64,000 nucleotides of DNA from Actinomycetota bacterium. GTDB taxonomy: Bacteria > Actinomycetota > Actinomycetes > Nanopelagicales > Nanopelagicaceae. Made by a program: the position numbers and the translations under genes. The stretch covers positions 31,607-95,606 of the forward strand of contig WLPT01000006.1 of the NCBI GenBank assembly GCA_009698675.1. The letters run 5' to 3'. Shown in pieces: positions 34,994 through 43,221 of this stretch (position 1 is its first letter; each line of letters opens with the position of its first letter). The notes under the pieces were generated by a model. The model had not been told where the DNA came from. It worked only from the letters and a program-made list of their open reading frames with translations, and did not search any database.

Positions 34994-35917
34994 ATGATCA
35001 CTATCCCAGAGAGCGACCTCGTAGTTCATCCACTTTGCCTGGGCGGAAATGTCTTTGGTTGGAGCGCAGATGAGAGCGCCTCCCACGCTGTTCTCGATGC
35101 CTATTTCGCCCATGGTGGAAACTTCATTGATACTGCCGATGTTTATAGTGAGTGGAAAGAGGGCAACTCTGGGGGAGACTCGGAGAAAATTATCGGTACG
35201 TGGATGAAGGCGCGCGGCAATCGCGACAAGGTAGTAATTGCGACAAAAGTTGCTAAGTTCTCCAAGCGTCCAGGTCTATCGGCGACAAATATTCTCGCTG
35301 CATGTGAAGAGTCTTTAAATCGATTGCAGAGTGATTACATTGATCTCTATTACAGCCATGAAGATGATGCGAAAGTTCCCATGGAAGAGACATTGGGTGC
35401 CTATGCTCAGTTGATTGCGCAGGGAAAAGTCCGCAATATCGCAGCATCCAACTTCACCGCTGCTCGTCTGGCGCAGGCTTTACGATTCTCTGCCGAAAAC
35501 TCACTGCCGTCGTATATCGCGGTGCAAGATCAGTACAACTTAATGGCGCGCGAACCCTTTGAGTCTGAGACCGCACCAGTCTTACTTGAGAACTCAATCT
35601 CTTGTCTTCCATTCTTTGGACTTGCTCGAGGATTTCTAACTGGCAAATATCGCCCAGGAATCACAATTGAATCGGTTCGTGCTGCAGGAGTTAGCGATTA
35701 TTTAAATGAAAAGGGTTATGGAGTTATCGAAGCTCTCGATCTCATTGCAAAAAACCACAATGCCTCGATAGCTGCAGTTGCATTAGGGTGGTTGCGTTCA
35801 AACCCCGCAGTTAGTGCACCGATCGCATCGGCGCGCACCGTCGAACAACTCAATGAGATTATTCAAGTTGTTGAACTTAGCGCTACAGAGGTCGAAACTC
35901 TTAACGCTATTTCGTGA
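34994..35917 (+). CDS. aldo/keto reductase
   Basis: A 307-residue TIM-barrel NADPH oxidoreductase. GNFIDTADVYSEWKEGNSGGDSEKIIG carries catalytic Asp and Tyr, VVIATKVAKF the Lys, and DLYYSHEDDAKVPMEETLGA the His. A C-terminal NADPH site is SNPAVSAPIASARTVEQL. It starts 27 bp from the divergent UPF0303 gene. Its TGA shares one base with the tRNA-Thr 3' end on the other strand. Confidence 0.88.
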   Translation: MITIPESDLVVHPLCLGGNVFGWSADESASHAVLDAYFAHGGNFIDTADVYSEWKEGNSGGDSEKIIGTWMKARGNRDKVVIATKVAKFSKRPGLSATNILAACEESLNRLQSDYIDLYYSHEDDAKVPMEETLGAYAQLIAQGKVRNIAASNFTAARLAQALRFSAENSLPSYIAVQDQYNLMAREPFESETAPVLLENSISCLPFFGLARGFLTGKYRPGITIESVRAAGVSDYLNEKGYGVIEALDLIAKNHNASIAAVALGWLRSNPAVSAPIASARTVEQLNEIIQVVELSATEVETLNAIS

Positions 35918-35989
35918 GCCGCCTTCGGGAATCGAACCCGAGACCTTCGCTTTACGAGAGCGACGCTCTACCAACTGAGCTAAGGCGGC
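35917..35989 (-). tRNA. tRNA-Thr (CGT anticodon)
   Basis: A 73-nt cloverleaf on the minus strand: acceptor GCCGCCT/AGGCGGC, D-arm AGCTCAGTTGGTAGAGC, anticodon loop CTCGTAA with CGT, T-arm TCGGGTTCGATTCCCGA. No CCA is encoded. The discriminator base overlaps the aldo/keto reductase stop codon. Confidence 0.95.
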
Positions 35990-36033
35990 CTTTGCTGTTA
36001 ATCATAGGCACTCGCGCAAGAGGCTTAGAAAAA

Positions 36034-38694
36034 CTAAACTGCCGGCCCGCTCAAACGATTAGCCATAACTACGGCCTCTTGTAGCCAGGTCGCAACTTGG
36101 GCATCGGTAAAGGCGCTTTCGCCGGCTTTAATCACATACAGCCCGGTAAACATCTGGCCATTGAATTGATAGAAGGCAAGTAGTTGGTGAGCTCGAACTC
36201 CCGTGTCGATCTGCGTGCGCACAAGTACGCGCGCGGACTCGCCCATCAAAGCATTTGGAGGGCTCTTAATCTCGCTAAATGTATAGGTTATAAAGCTACC
36301 TGCTGCATCTTTATAACCGCCATCTTTGGCACACTGAGCAAGGGCTTTGACTAACTCTTTCTGCGCTAACTGCGCTGCTGCAGGTGTTGAGTATCGAACT
36401 ACTTCGGTTGAGAGAAAAGTAAATGGAGACTCTTCTTTAGTGACCGTTACCTGCCTGCGCTCAACGCGCTCTTTTTCTGAGGCATATGAAGCGTTGCATA
36501 AATCTAGTGAGGGATCATCGAGTGCAGTTCCACCAACCATTGGTAGGACAGTCCACTCTTGGCTGAAATCTCCAGCGTTAAATCCAAACTTCGCCATCGC
36601 ACTTTGTTTGCTATCTAATAGAGATACGTCCTCAACGGCTGGAAGGCGATCTATATTCTTGGTCCGCGTAAAATTGGCTGTTACCGATGCGAGTCCAATG
36701 AGAACAAAATTGCTTCCTGAAACTCGGATAACTTTTTTGGAGTCCCCGCTATCTACCGTTGCGCCAATACGCAATTTAGTAGTTTTCGAATCGGGGATAG
36801 TTGCTAACTTTGCGCTGCCCGAGGTTACAACCGCGGCGCCGTTTCCGACTAGAACATCAAAGCGGCCACGCGTTGTAAATGAGGCCGTGCACTTTCCAGT
36901 GCACTTGAGTGCACCTGTTCCATATGAGTTTGCAGCTGCAGCCCATGTACCAGTGCGCGAGGATTTATATGCCGTCGAGAAGGTGTTAGTGATTGATAAA
37001 TCGCCTATGGCTCCATTTCCTGTGCAGTCATAGATTTGAGCCGTCGCCTTAAGTGCAGCGCCTTGGGTTAATTGAAAAGTAGGAGCTGATTTTGCTGCAC
37101 TGCTTTGCAGCACAAGGCCATCACTATTAACTAAATTCGTCTGGCATAAACCGCTACCCGCATCTTTAGCACCTGCCCATGCAACGGAAATCTGATCATT
37201 GTTAACGGCAGTGATATTAAAATCATTGGTGACGACTGGATGTCCGCGATCGATTGTGACCGCCATACTCTGCGACCACAGGCTCTTATTTCCAGCAAAA
37301 TCCACCGAGCGGATCGCCAGTGAGTAGGAGCCTTCGGGCAGATCTCGCATATGCACTGTCAGCGGGGCCGTCATCGGGTCCATATAGGTCGGAGCCCAGT
37401 TATCCCTGGGAGTTGCCGACAACGGGCCCAATACTCCATCTATTAAGGCCTCAAAGCCCGTGACATAGGTTTGTGCATCCTCGAAGCCAGGCCTCATGAT
37501 CTCAATGCTCGGATAGTGCCAATCTGCTTGGGGAATTAAGACCGGTGTTGGAGGTGGTGTTACATCGGCTTTGATAGCCACAGCCACCGTAGCGCCGCTC
37601 TCTGAGGCATTTGCAGTGAAAGTGACGTTGCCCGAATAGGTCGTTGCAGTCAAGGCCGTCATTGAACCGCCATAGCTATTTGATGTCGAATACCTGTACT
37701 TATCGAGATTGAGCATCCACACATCGGTTCCTAAAAGATTTCCAAACTCTGCCGCGGCTTGATCCTCTGGGTTAGGCGAGATCAACGAAGCGATTGGTGG
37801 TGGATCTAAACGAAAGATTACTAGCCCCGGTTTATAACCAACACCCTCTAAGGTGCGGCGATACTCAATCCAATAGGCCGCATTTGCATCACGTAAATAA
37901 ATAGCGCGCACTCCATTTGCAAAATCTGATGGCGCCAAGGTTACGGCCTCAGATTGCCAGATTTGCCGTACCTGCGAATCATCGAGAAGGCCCATTCGCC
38001 ACTGGTAGTACGTATTGAGCGGAGATGGAGTTTCGATATTACCCATAACATCGATAATGCCACCGTATTCAACGGCCTTACATACATCGCCCCACGGCCC
38101 ATCTTTCTTTCCGTTATCACATCGCAGAAAATTACTATGTCCCAAGCCGAAGGTATGGCCGAGCTCATGTGTGATCACAAATGGATCACCAGAGTCATGC
38201 AGAACTAAGGTTCCATTTCGCGAAGTAGCCGAACCCATCTGCGAACGACCCGACCAGACACAACCGGCCTTTGGCGCAATAATCAATATATATCGATTGC
38301 TGTAATCCTCTATGCCTAAACGTTTGTAGGCCTCTATGCGCGTTGTGTTCATAAAATCTGTAGCCGCACTTCCAATACATGGCATTTTTGCAGTGAGGAA
38401 GATTGGCGCCTTAAGAATCTTTCCTGAGACAAATGAGATGGTGCGATCTTGAGTGTCACCGACTAACGTTGTAAAAGATCTCCAACTCGCATTTACCTTA
38501 GTATCAATTGTTGCTGCAATTTGATCGACGTTAGAAGGCAAAGCTCCAGAGCCGGTCCAACTCACAGATACGATATCGATTGGGCGCTCATCTACGGCAA
38601 GGGCCGGAGTGAGGCCCAACGCAACAAATGCAAGAATTAAAGTTAGATAAATCGAGATACGCCTTCTCATGGTAATTATTTTATCGGCGCTCAT
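36034..38694 (-). CDS. secreted metzincin metalloprotease, gametolysin (M11)-like, multidomain
   Basis: About 886 residues with a signal peptide (ISIYLTLILAFVALGLTPALA). The catalytic domain has the zinc motif HELGHTFGLGH (HExxHxxGxxH) and a Met-turn IIDVMGN, as in gametolysin-type peptidases. Two or three Ig/FN3-like domains follow (~390-620). The C-terminal ~200 residues resemble the extracellular sensor domain of PknH-type kinases (tentative). There is no C-terminal anchor, so it is secreted. ATG 38694, two bases after the apbE stop with GGAG upstream, is preferred to ATG 38670. It is probably co-transcribed with apbE. Confidence 0.8.
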   Translation of the reverse strand: MSADKIITMRRRISIYLTLILAFVALGLTPALAVDERPIDIVSVSWTGSGALPSNVDQIAATIDTKVNASWRSFTTLVGDTQDRTISFVSGKILKAPIFLTAKMPCIGSAATDFMNTTRIEAYKRLGIEDYSNRYILIIAPKAGCVWSGRSQMGSATSRNGTLVLHDSGDPFVITHELGHTFGLGHSNFLRCDNGKKDGPWGDVCKAVEYGGIIDVMGNIETPSPLNTYYQWRMGLLDDSQVRQIWQSEAVTLAPSDFANGVRAIYLRDANAAYWIEYRRTLEGVGYKPGLVIFRLDPPPIASLISPNPEDQAAAEFGNLLGTDVWMLNLDKYRYSTSNSYGGSMTALTATTYSGNVTFTANASESGATVAVAIKADVTPPPTPVLIPQADWHYPSIEIMRPGFEDAQTYVTGFEALIDGVLGPLSATPRDNWAPTYMDPMTAPLTVHMRDLPEGSYSLAIRSVDFAGNKSLWSQSMAVTIDRGHPVVTNDFNITAVNNDQISVAWAGAKDAGSGLCQTNLVNSDGLVLQSSAAKSAPTFQLTQGAALKATAQIYDCTGNGAIGDLSITNTFSTAYKSSRTGTWAAAANSYGTGALKCTGKCTASFTTRGRFDVLVGNGAAVVTSGSAKLATIPDSKTTKLRIGATVDSGDSKKVIRVSGSNFVLIGLASVTANFTRTKNIDRLPAVEDVSLLDSKQSAMAKFGFNAGDFSQEWTVLPMVGGTALDDPSLDLCNASYASEKERVERRQVTVTKEESPFTFLSTEVVRYSTPAAAQLAQKELVKALAQCAKDGGYKDAAGSFITYTFSEIKSPPNALMGESARVLVRTQIDTGVRAHQLLAFYQFNGQMFTGLYVIKAGESAFTDAQVATWLQEAVVMANRLSGPAV

Positions 38695-38696
38695 AG

Positions 38697-39458
38697 TTAA
38701 ATACTCCACGAAGTACTCTCGTGACGGTTAACTGCCCAGACGAGGTAGCCCTCAAGCTCTTTTTGCCCAAACCAGAGTGCAGCATCGCTTCCTGCAACCA
38801 TTACTGCGGTAGCTAAGGCATCGCACAACCAGCCCTCTTTGCCGACAATAGTGGCCGATTTAGCACCGATTGCGATCATGCCCGTATATGGGTCATTGAT
38901 ATGGGCGCCACGTTCATATGTTCCCGATGTAGCAATCGCACCATCGGTGATTTCAAATATCTTCACAACCTCTTGGCGGTTATCGGGATTGACTACACCT
39001 ATTTTCCACGGCTTTACATCCCCATCGGCCGGATCACACCAACCTCCACGCAAAGCTAAATCTCCAGCTGCATTTACCTGTACATGTTGGGCACCTGCAG
39101 CTACCAACATATTGGCACAGATATCTGCGGCCCACCCTTTAACTAATCCCGATGGATCAAAGCCACCGGCTACGGCCCAAGGATCAAATGCGCCATCGCT
39201 TAAATACTTTGCTTGCCCGCACAGCTCATAGACTTCACGAACCAAGTTCGGGCAGTCCTGAATTTCGACTTTTCCTTGACGCAGCAGAGTTATCCACGAA
39301 GAGTCAATATATGTAGAAAAATCCTGATCGACTTCGCGACAAAACTCAATTATCTTTTCAATCGCATTCTTTAGCATGGTTTCACTAATCACCGCTGATG
39401 CAACATCAACATCTACGACCGTGCCCCAGACCTCAAACTGCCTACGGACTCGATTCAT
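38697..39458 (-). CDS. apbE: FAD:protein FMN transferase ApbE
   Basis: 253 residues. It has the typical SDGAFDPWAV, GGFDPSGLVKGWAAD, HVQVNAAGDLALRGG and ATSGTYERG-like segments and a C-terminal Thr/Asp metal site near TAVMVAGSDAAL. ApbE attaches FMN to a Thr of FMN-binding domains. A clear substrate, the FMN-binding protein with an S-G-A-S-Y-T motif, is encoded 21 bp upstream on the same strand, followed by a NOX-like flavocytochrome, so the three form a flavinylation/electron-transfer unit. No lipobox or signal peptide is visible here, so it may act before export of its partner. Confidence 0.88.
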   Translation of the reverse strand: MNRVRRQFEVWGTVVDVDVASAVISETMLKNAIEKIIEFCREVDQDFSTYIDSSWITLLRQGKVEIQDCPNLVREVYELCGQAKYLSDGAFDPWAVAGGFDPSGLVKGWAADICANMLVAAGAQHVQVNAAGDLALRGGWCDPADGDVKPWKIGVVNPDNRQEVVKIFEITDGAIATSGTYERGAHINDPYTGMIAIGAKSATIVGKEGWLCDALATAVMVAGSDAALWFGQKELEGYLVWAVNRHESTSWSI

Positions 39459-39479
39459 GGGTTGAGCCTAACTAAATCC

Positions 39480-40139
39480 TTACAAACCGGCTTTAGCTAG
39501 CGCCCCTTGTAGCGATTTATACCAACCATAGGAAGTATATGAAGCTCCCGATGCACCTTGAATTGCATCGGACTGTGCGGCCAGTGTCTGCTTCTTCAAC
39601 GTTGGCAGCGCCATATCGGTGTAACGAGAGTTTCGACCCGATGGTGCTTGTAATGCAGTTGCATCAGTGATCTTGCCATTGTTAACTGTTATCTGAACTT
39701 GAACAGTTCCATAATTTACGAAAATCGCTGGGCCAACAAATGTTCCAGTTACTCCCTTAGGCGCCTGTGTCTGCGTTGGTGTAGGTGTAGGTGTAGCTGT
39801 CTTAGTAGCTGCTGGAGTTGGATCGGTTGCTACCGCACCAGAGTTTGAATTATTTGTTGTCGCCGTTGCTGAAGGTGTTGCCTTCTTGGTCGCCGTTGCC
39901 TTCTTGGTCGCCGTTGCCTTCTTGGTCGCCGTTGCCTTCTTGGTCGCCGTTGCCTTCTTGGTGGCGCTCTGTTGTGGAGCCGGCGTTGCACTCTGTGATG
40001 CCGCCGATGATGTGGCAGTACTAGCCATCGATCCGCCGATTGCTAGACCGTTGCTCGATGAAAACTGCGGCGGCGTAATAGCCATGACCGCACCGAGGCC
40101 ACCTAAGGTGCCTCCTGCGATTAATAACGCCCGCTTCAT
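39480..40139 (-). CDS. secreted/anchored FMN-binding domain protein with Lys-Ala-Thr repeat linker
   Basis: 219 residues. An N-terminal export signal or anchor (ALLIAGGTLGGLGAVMAI) leads into a long low-complexity linker: five ATKKAT repeats then TPTPTPTQTQ. The C-terminal FMN-binding domain (~130-219) ends with GASGASYTSYGW, where T202 fits the flavinylation site recognised by ApbE. It should carry covalent FMN outside the cell and move electrons from the adjacent flavocytochrome. The 18-bp repeat array makes linker length potentially variable among strains. Confidence 0.87.
   Translation of the reverse strand: MKRALLIAGGTLGGLGAVMAITPPQFSSSNGLAIGGSMASTATSSAASQSATPAPQQSATKKATATKKATATKKATATKKATATKKATPSATATTNNSNSGAVATDPTPAATKTATPTPTPTQTQAPKGVTGTFVGPAIFVNYGTVQVQITVNNGKITDATALQAPSGRNSRYTDMALPTLKKQTLAAQSDAIQGASGASYTSYGWYKSLQGALAKAGL
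39877..39966. repeat. 18-bp tandem repeat, five units
   Basis: The unit gttgccttcttggtcgcc occurs four times exactly and a fifth time with changes at the end. It encodes the six-residue Lys-Ala-Thr repeat in the linker of the FMN-binding protein. Unit length is a multiple of three, so copy-number change keeps the frame. Confidence 0.95.
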
Positions 40140-40228
40140 CTCATCCGCCCTCTTGTTGAACCTAGATCGTAGTTAACTGCCTTAACCTGTGAACTTTCTG
40201 AACTCCGCCGCATTTTCTCCTGCGGGTT

Positions 40229-41581
40229 TTACTCTCTGTGGAAGGCAAAGGCCTCATCGTGGAAGCGATTCTTCGGCACACCAACATCGGATGCGGCGTT
40301 GCGCACCGAAGTTACCAATGGCTCAGGTCCACAGATGTAGATATCGCTATCGGCAAACTGTGGCACCAAGCGTCGGAGCGCACGCGCATCCATTGGATGA
40401 TTCTTTCGTGGGCCCACTAAATAGTGAATCCGAATGGATCCACCGCTATTAAAGGCCAAATAATCCAACTCATCACGCAGAACTAAATCCTCTTCCTTTG
40501 ATGCCCTAAAAATTACATCCATCTGAACACCACCACTGAGCTCATCGATTAGCGCTCTAATCGGAGTAATCCCAACACCACCACCCACCAAGACAACGTG
40601 CGGACGTGTTGATCGACCAGCAGTAAAGGCTCCGTATGGACCTTCAACAAATACTCGAGTACCCGGTTTCATAAAGGCTAGAGATCGAGAATGATCGCCC
40701 AAGTCCTTGACTGTAATTCGCATTAAATGTTCAGTCGGAGCAGCCGAGAGCGAATATGGATGCGACATTAAGAAGTGCCCACGTGTAAGGAAGCGCCAAC
40801 CGAAGAACTGCCCGCCCTGTGCACCTAACGTATGTAAGTTGCGCCCCTTCATAATCACCGACACAACGCCTGGTCCCTCAACGACAACTTTTTCCACTCG
40901 CAGATTAACCTTCATAGACCTGATCAATGGCACTCCGAAGCGCCAATAGATAATCGCAAATGCCATCATCACGTACAGCGCAGTCCAGTAGGCCCGATTG
41001 AGCGGATGGCCGATAAACATTTGACCGTTAATGACTTGGTGCATAAAGGATGCGGCAACTGCAATATAGGTATAGACGTGAATAATCCACCACGTCTCAT
41101 AACTCATCTTGGCACGCGCTTTTTTATACGACGTAACGCCCGCTAAGACCATCAAGATAAATCCCGCTAGTGCAAACCAGAGCCAATCAAATGTATTGAG
41201 CAAGCGCCAGAGCTCTTTATAGAGCGGCACTGAATCCTGACCTGCAAAGGAGAAAACAATAAAAAAGACATGTGCGCTAATTCCATACAGCGACCACGGC
41301 CCTAAGTTGCGATGCCACGTAACCAATCGATCATGGCCAACGCCACGTTCTACCCACGGAATACGCGCAATTAAGAAGATTCCAACGATTGCTAAATACG
41401 TTCCAACTAACGCCGATAGACGCGAGAAGGTAGCCACGCTTGAATAGAGCGATGTGAAATCACTCTTTCGAACCGTTGTCAGCTGCAGCGCCAGAGTTAA
41501 CCCCAACCCAGTTCCAAGCAGTAGAGCCGCCCAGTCGGTGCCGGCACCTGAGTGTTTGTAGATTCGCGTCGGTGTGGTCAT
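40229..41581 (-). CDS. NOX/ferric-reductase-like transmembrane flavocytochrome
   Basis: About 450 residues from ATG 41581. Six membrane helices precede a cytoplasmic FAD/NAD(P)H reductase domain. Helix 3 has H-x13-H (HRNLGPWSLYGISAH) and helix 5 H-x12-H (HVYTYIAVAASFMH), the four heme-ligand spacing of NADPH oxidases. The reductase half has FAD motif HPYSLSAAP, NAD(P) motif VGGGVGITPIRAL and CGPEPL. It moves electrons from NAD(P)H across the membrane to oxygen, iron or the neighbouring covalent-FMN protein. It is upstream of the FMN-binding and apbE genes on the same strand. The acceptor cannot be told from sequence alone. Confidence 0.87.
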   Translation of the reverse strand: MTTPTRIYKHSGAGTDWAALLLGTGLGLTLALQLTTVRKSDFTSLYSSVATFSRLSALVGTYLAIVGIFLIARIPWVERGVGHDRLVTWHRNLGPWSLYGISAHVFFIVFSFAGQDSVPLYKELWRLLNTFDWLWFALAGFILMVLAGVTSYKKARAKMSYETWWIIHVYTYIAVAASFMHQVINGQMFIGHPLNRAYWTALYVMMAFAIIYWRFGVPLIRSMKVNLRVEKVVVEGPGVVSVIMKGRNLHTLGAQGGQFFGWRFLTRGHFLMSHPYSLSAAPTEHLMRITVKDLGDHSRSLAFMKPGTRVFVEGPYGAFTAGRSTRPHVVLVGGGVGITPIRALIDELSGGVQMDVIFRASKEEDLVLRDELDYLAFNSGGSIRIHYLVGPRKNHPMDARALRRLVPQFADSDIYICGPEPLVTSVRNAASDVGVPKNRFHDEAFAFHRE

Positions 41582-41625
41582 GTTCCTATTAGACACCCTC
41601 TTGCTGAGAACTTGCTGAATAAAAG

Positions 41626-41659
41626 GTAAAAGCCCCGACCACATGGCCGGGGCTTTTAC
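41626..41659 (-). terminator. intrinsic terminator after the OmpA-domain gene
   Basis: 12-bp perfect arms (GTAAAAGCCCCG / CGGGGCTTTTAC) with a 10-base loop, followed on the minus strand by CTTTTATT. It lies between the OmpA-domain stop and the flavocytochrome start, separating the peroxidase transcript from the flavocytochrome transcript. Confidence 0.85.
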
Positions 41660-41671
41660 TTACTTTTTCAA

Positions 41672-43174
41672 TTACTTACCAGTGAACTCAACAACCGCAC
41701 ACTTGTTATTTGCGCTTACGCAAAGAGCATTAGTTGTACGGCCCTTACCAATAGCAACAACGTTTGCTGATGGTACGAGGTTCAAGATCTGGGCAGCTAG
41801 CGCATCTGCACGTTGCTGAGACAGCTTCTTGTCTGCTGATAGTGAGTTAGAAGGTTGTACGTATCCGTACACGATTACCTTCTCGCCTGGAAGTGCAGCA
41901 TTGGCGCGGATGTTAGCCAAAACGCTTGCTGGAATCTTTGCAGATCCAAGGCTAAACGTTACGACGATTGAACGCGCTCCTTGCACAACTTCAATAACTG
42001 TTTGTGTGCGAGCAGTGTTGTAGTTGACGGCATCTTCAGGTGCAAAGTCTGCAACTGCGTCATAAGTGCCAACTGCAAGAACTGCGCCTGAGTCAACTGT
42101 GTAGGTGAAAGTACCCTTCACATTTGCTGTGGCATTGAGCTGCTTAGATGAAACAGGTGTTCCCTTCTTGATTTTAGCTGGTGTATTCCACTTCAAGATT
42201 GGGTTGATCTTATTAATAACGATAGTTCCTGAAGCTTCAGTTGCTTCGTAATCCTTAGCAGTAATCGTTGCAACAACGCCATAAGTACCGCTGTTAACAG
42301 GTGCTGAAGATCCGCCTGCATACTTAACAGAAACACTCAAACCAGCTGGATCAGTTGTAACTGTTGCTGACTTAGGTGAACCATCGTATGAATAGGTTCC
42401 ACCAGTAACCGTGATTGTTGCCTTCTTCAATGATGTTGCTGAAGGAGAAGGTGTCGGTGTTGGTGTTGGTGTCGGTGTTGGTGTGTAAATCGGAGTTCGA
42501 GGGTATTCGTTCACATCTAGGCGACCTGTTCCAGTTGTGTTGAAATTACAACCTGCATCTGAAAAGAAATAACCTTCTGGAGTAATTGTGTAAGTTCCTG
42601 CCGTTATTGGTTGCACTGAAGTTGAACCGACAATTCCTTCACCTGAATAGTTAAAGATTACAGTCGCAGTATTGCCATAGGGCAATGTCACAACAGAATA
42701 ACGAGTTGTATCAATGTATGTGCCTACGTAAACACTGAAGTTGCTTCCACCATTGAATGTAACAGCGGCATCAAAAGGCAAAATTGTAAATGGAACCGCT
42801 GGAGCATTGAATGTGTATTCCCCGTATGAGCCGCCATCAATCAAATCAGCAGCGAATTCTTCTCCTGATGTAATGATTGCGTGTGGAGTAGCGAGATACT
42901 GACCTGCATATTTAGCATCATCTCCATCAAGTGATCCACATGTGCCGTCATAAGTCATCACTAACTCAAACTCAACGGAGTCGCCTTCCAAGGCTTCGCC
43001 AGTTGTTGCATATGTAACATCTTTTTCAAGATCTCCAAAATGCCAGTCACTTGGAACGTTGACGGACATTGTTAAATTCTGTCCATCTGCCTGGGCTGCG
43101 CTGCTTGTGAAAAGGGAGAGCCCCATCACGATTGTCGCAAGGACGGCAAATGCCGACTTGTGCAATTTACTCAT
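41672..43174 (-). CDS. secreted protein with MBG-type repeats and C-terminal OmpA-like domain
   Basis: 500 residues. A signal peptide (~1-29, ending SSAAQA) leads to an N-terminal beta-rich domain (~35-235), a PTPTPT linker, two MBG/YDG-type domains (ITVTGGTYSYDGSPKSATVTT; INPILKWNTPAKIKKG) and a C-terminal OmpA-like domain with LSQQRADALAAQIL and a final C-x5-7-C pair (LCVSANNKC). OmpA-like domains can bind peptidoglycan, so this may be wall-associated. It lies 47 bp downstream of the giant peroxidase gene, whose C-terminus looks alike. A GAGGAG ribosome site precedes the ATG, and a terminator follows the stop. Confidence 0.8.
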   Translation of the reverse strand: MSKLHKSAFAVLATIVMGLSLFTSSAAQADGQNLTMSVNVPSDWHFGDLEKDVTYATTGEALEGDSVEFELVMTYDGTCGSLDGDDAKYAGQYLATPHAIITSGEEFAADLIDGGSYGEYTFNAPAVPFTILPFDAAVTFNGGSNFSVYVGTYIDTTRYSVVTLPYGNTATVIFNYSGEGIVGSTSVQPITAGTYTITPEGYFFSDAGCNFNTTGTGRLDVNEYPRTPIYTPTPTPTPTPTPSPSATSLKKATITVTGGTYSYDGSPKSATVTTDPAGLSVSVKYAGGSSAPVNSGTYGVVATITAKDYEATEASGTIVINKINPILKWNTPAKIKKGTPVSSKQLNATANVKGTFTYTVDSGAVLAVGTYDAVADFAPEDAVNYNTARTQTVIEVVQGARSIVVTFSLGSAKIPASVLANIRANAALPGEKVIVYGYVQPSNSLSADKKLSQQRADALAAQILNLVPSANVVAIGKGRTTNALCVSANNKCAVVEFTGK

Positions 43175-43221
43175 CTGTACTCCTCGAGGGTTAAATTAAA
43201 TGACCTATCAATGACCAAAGT

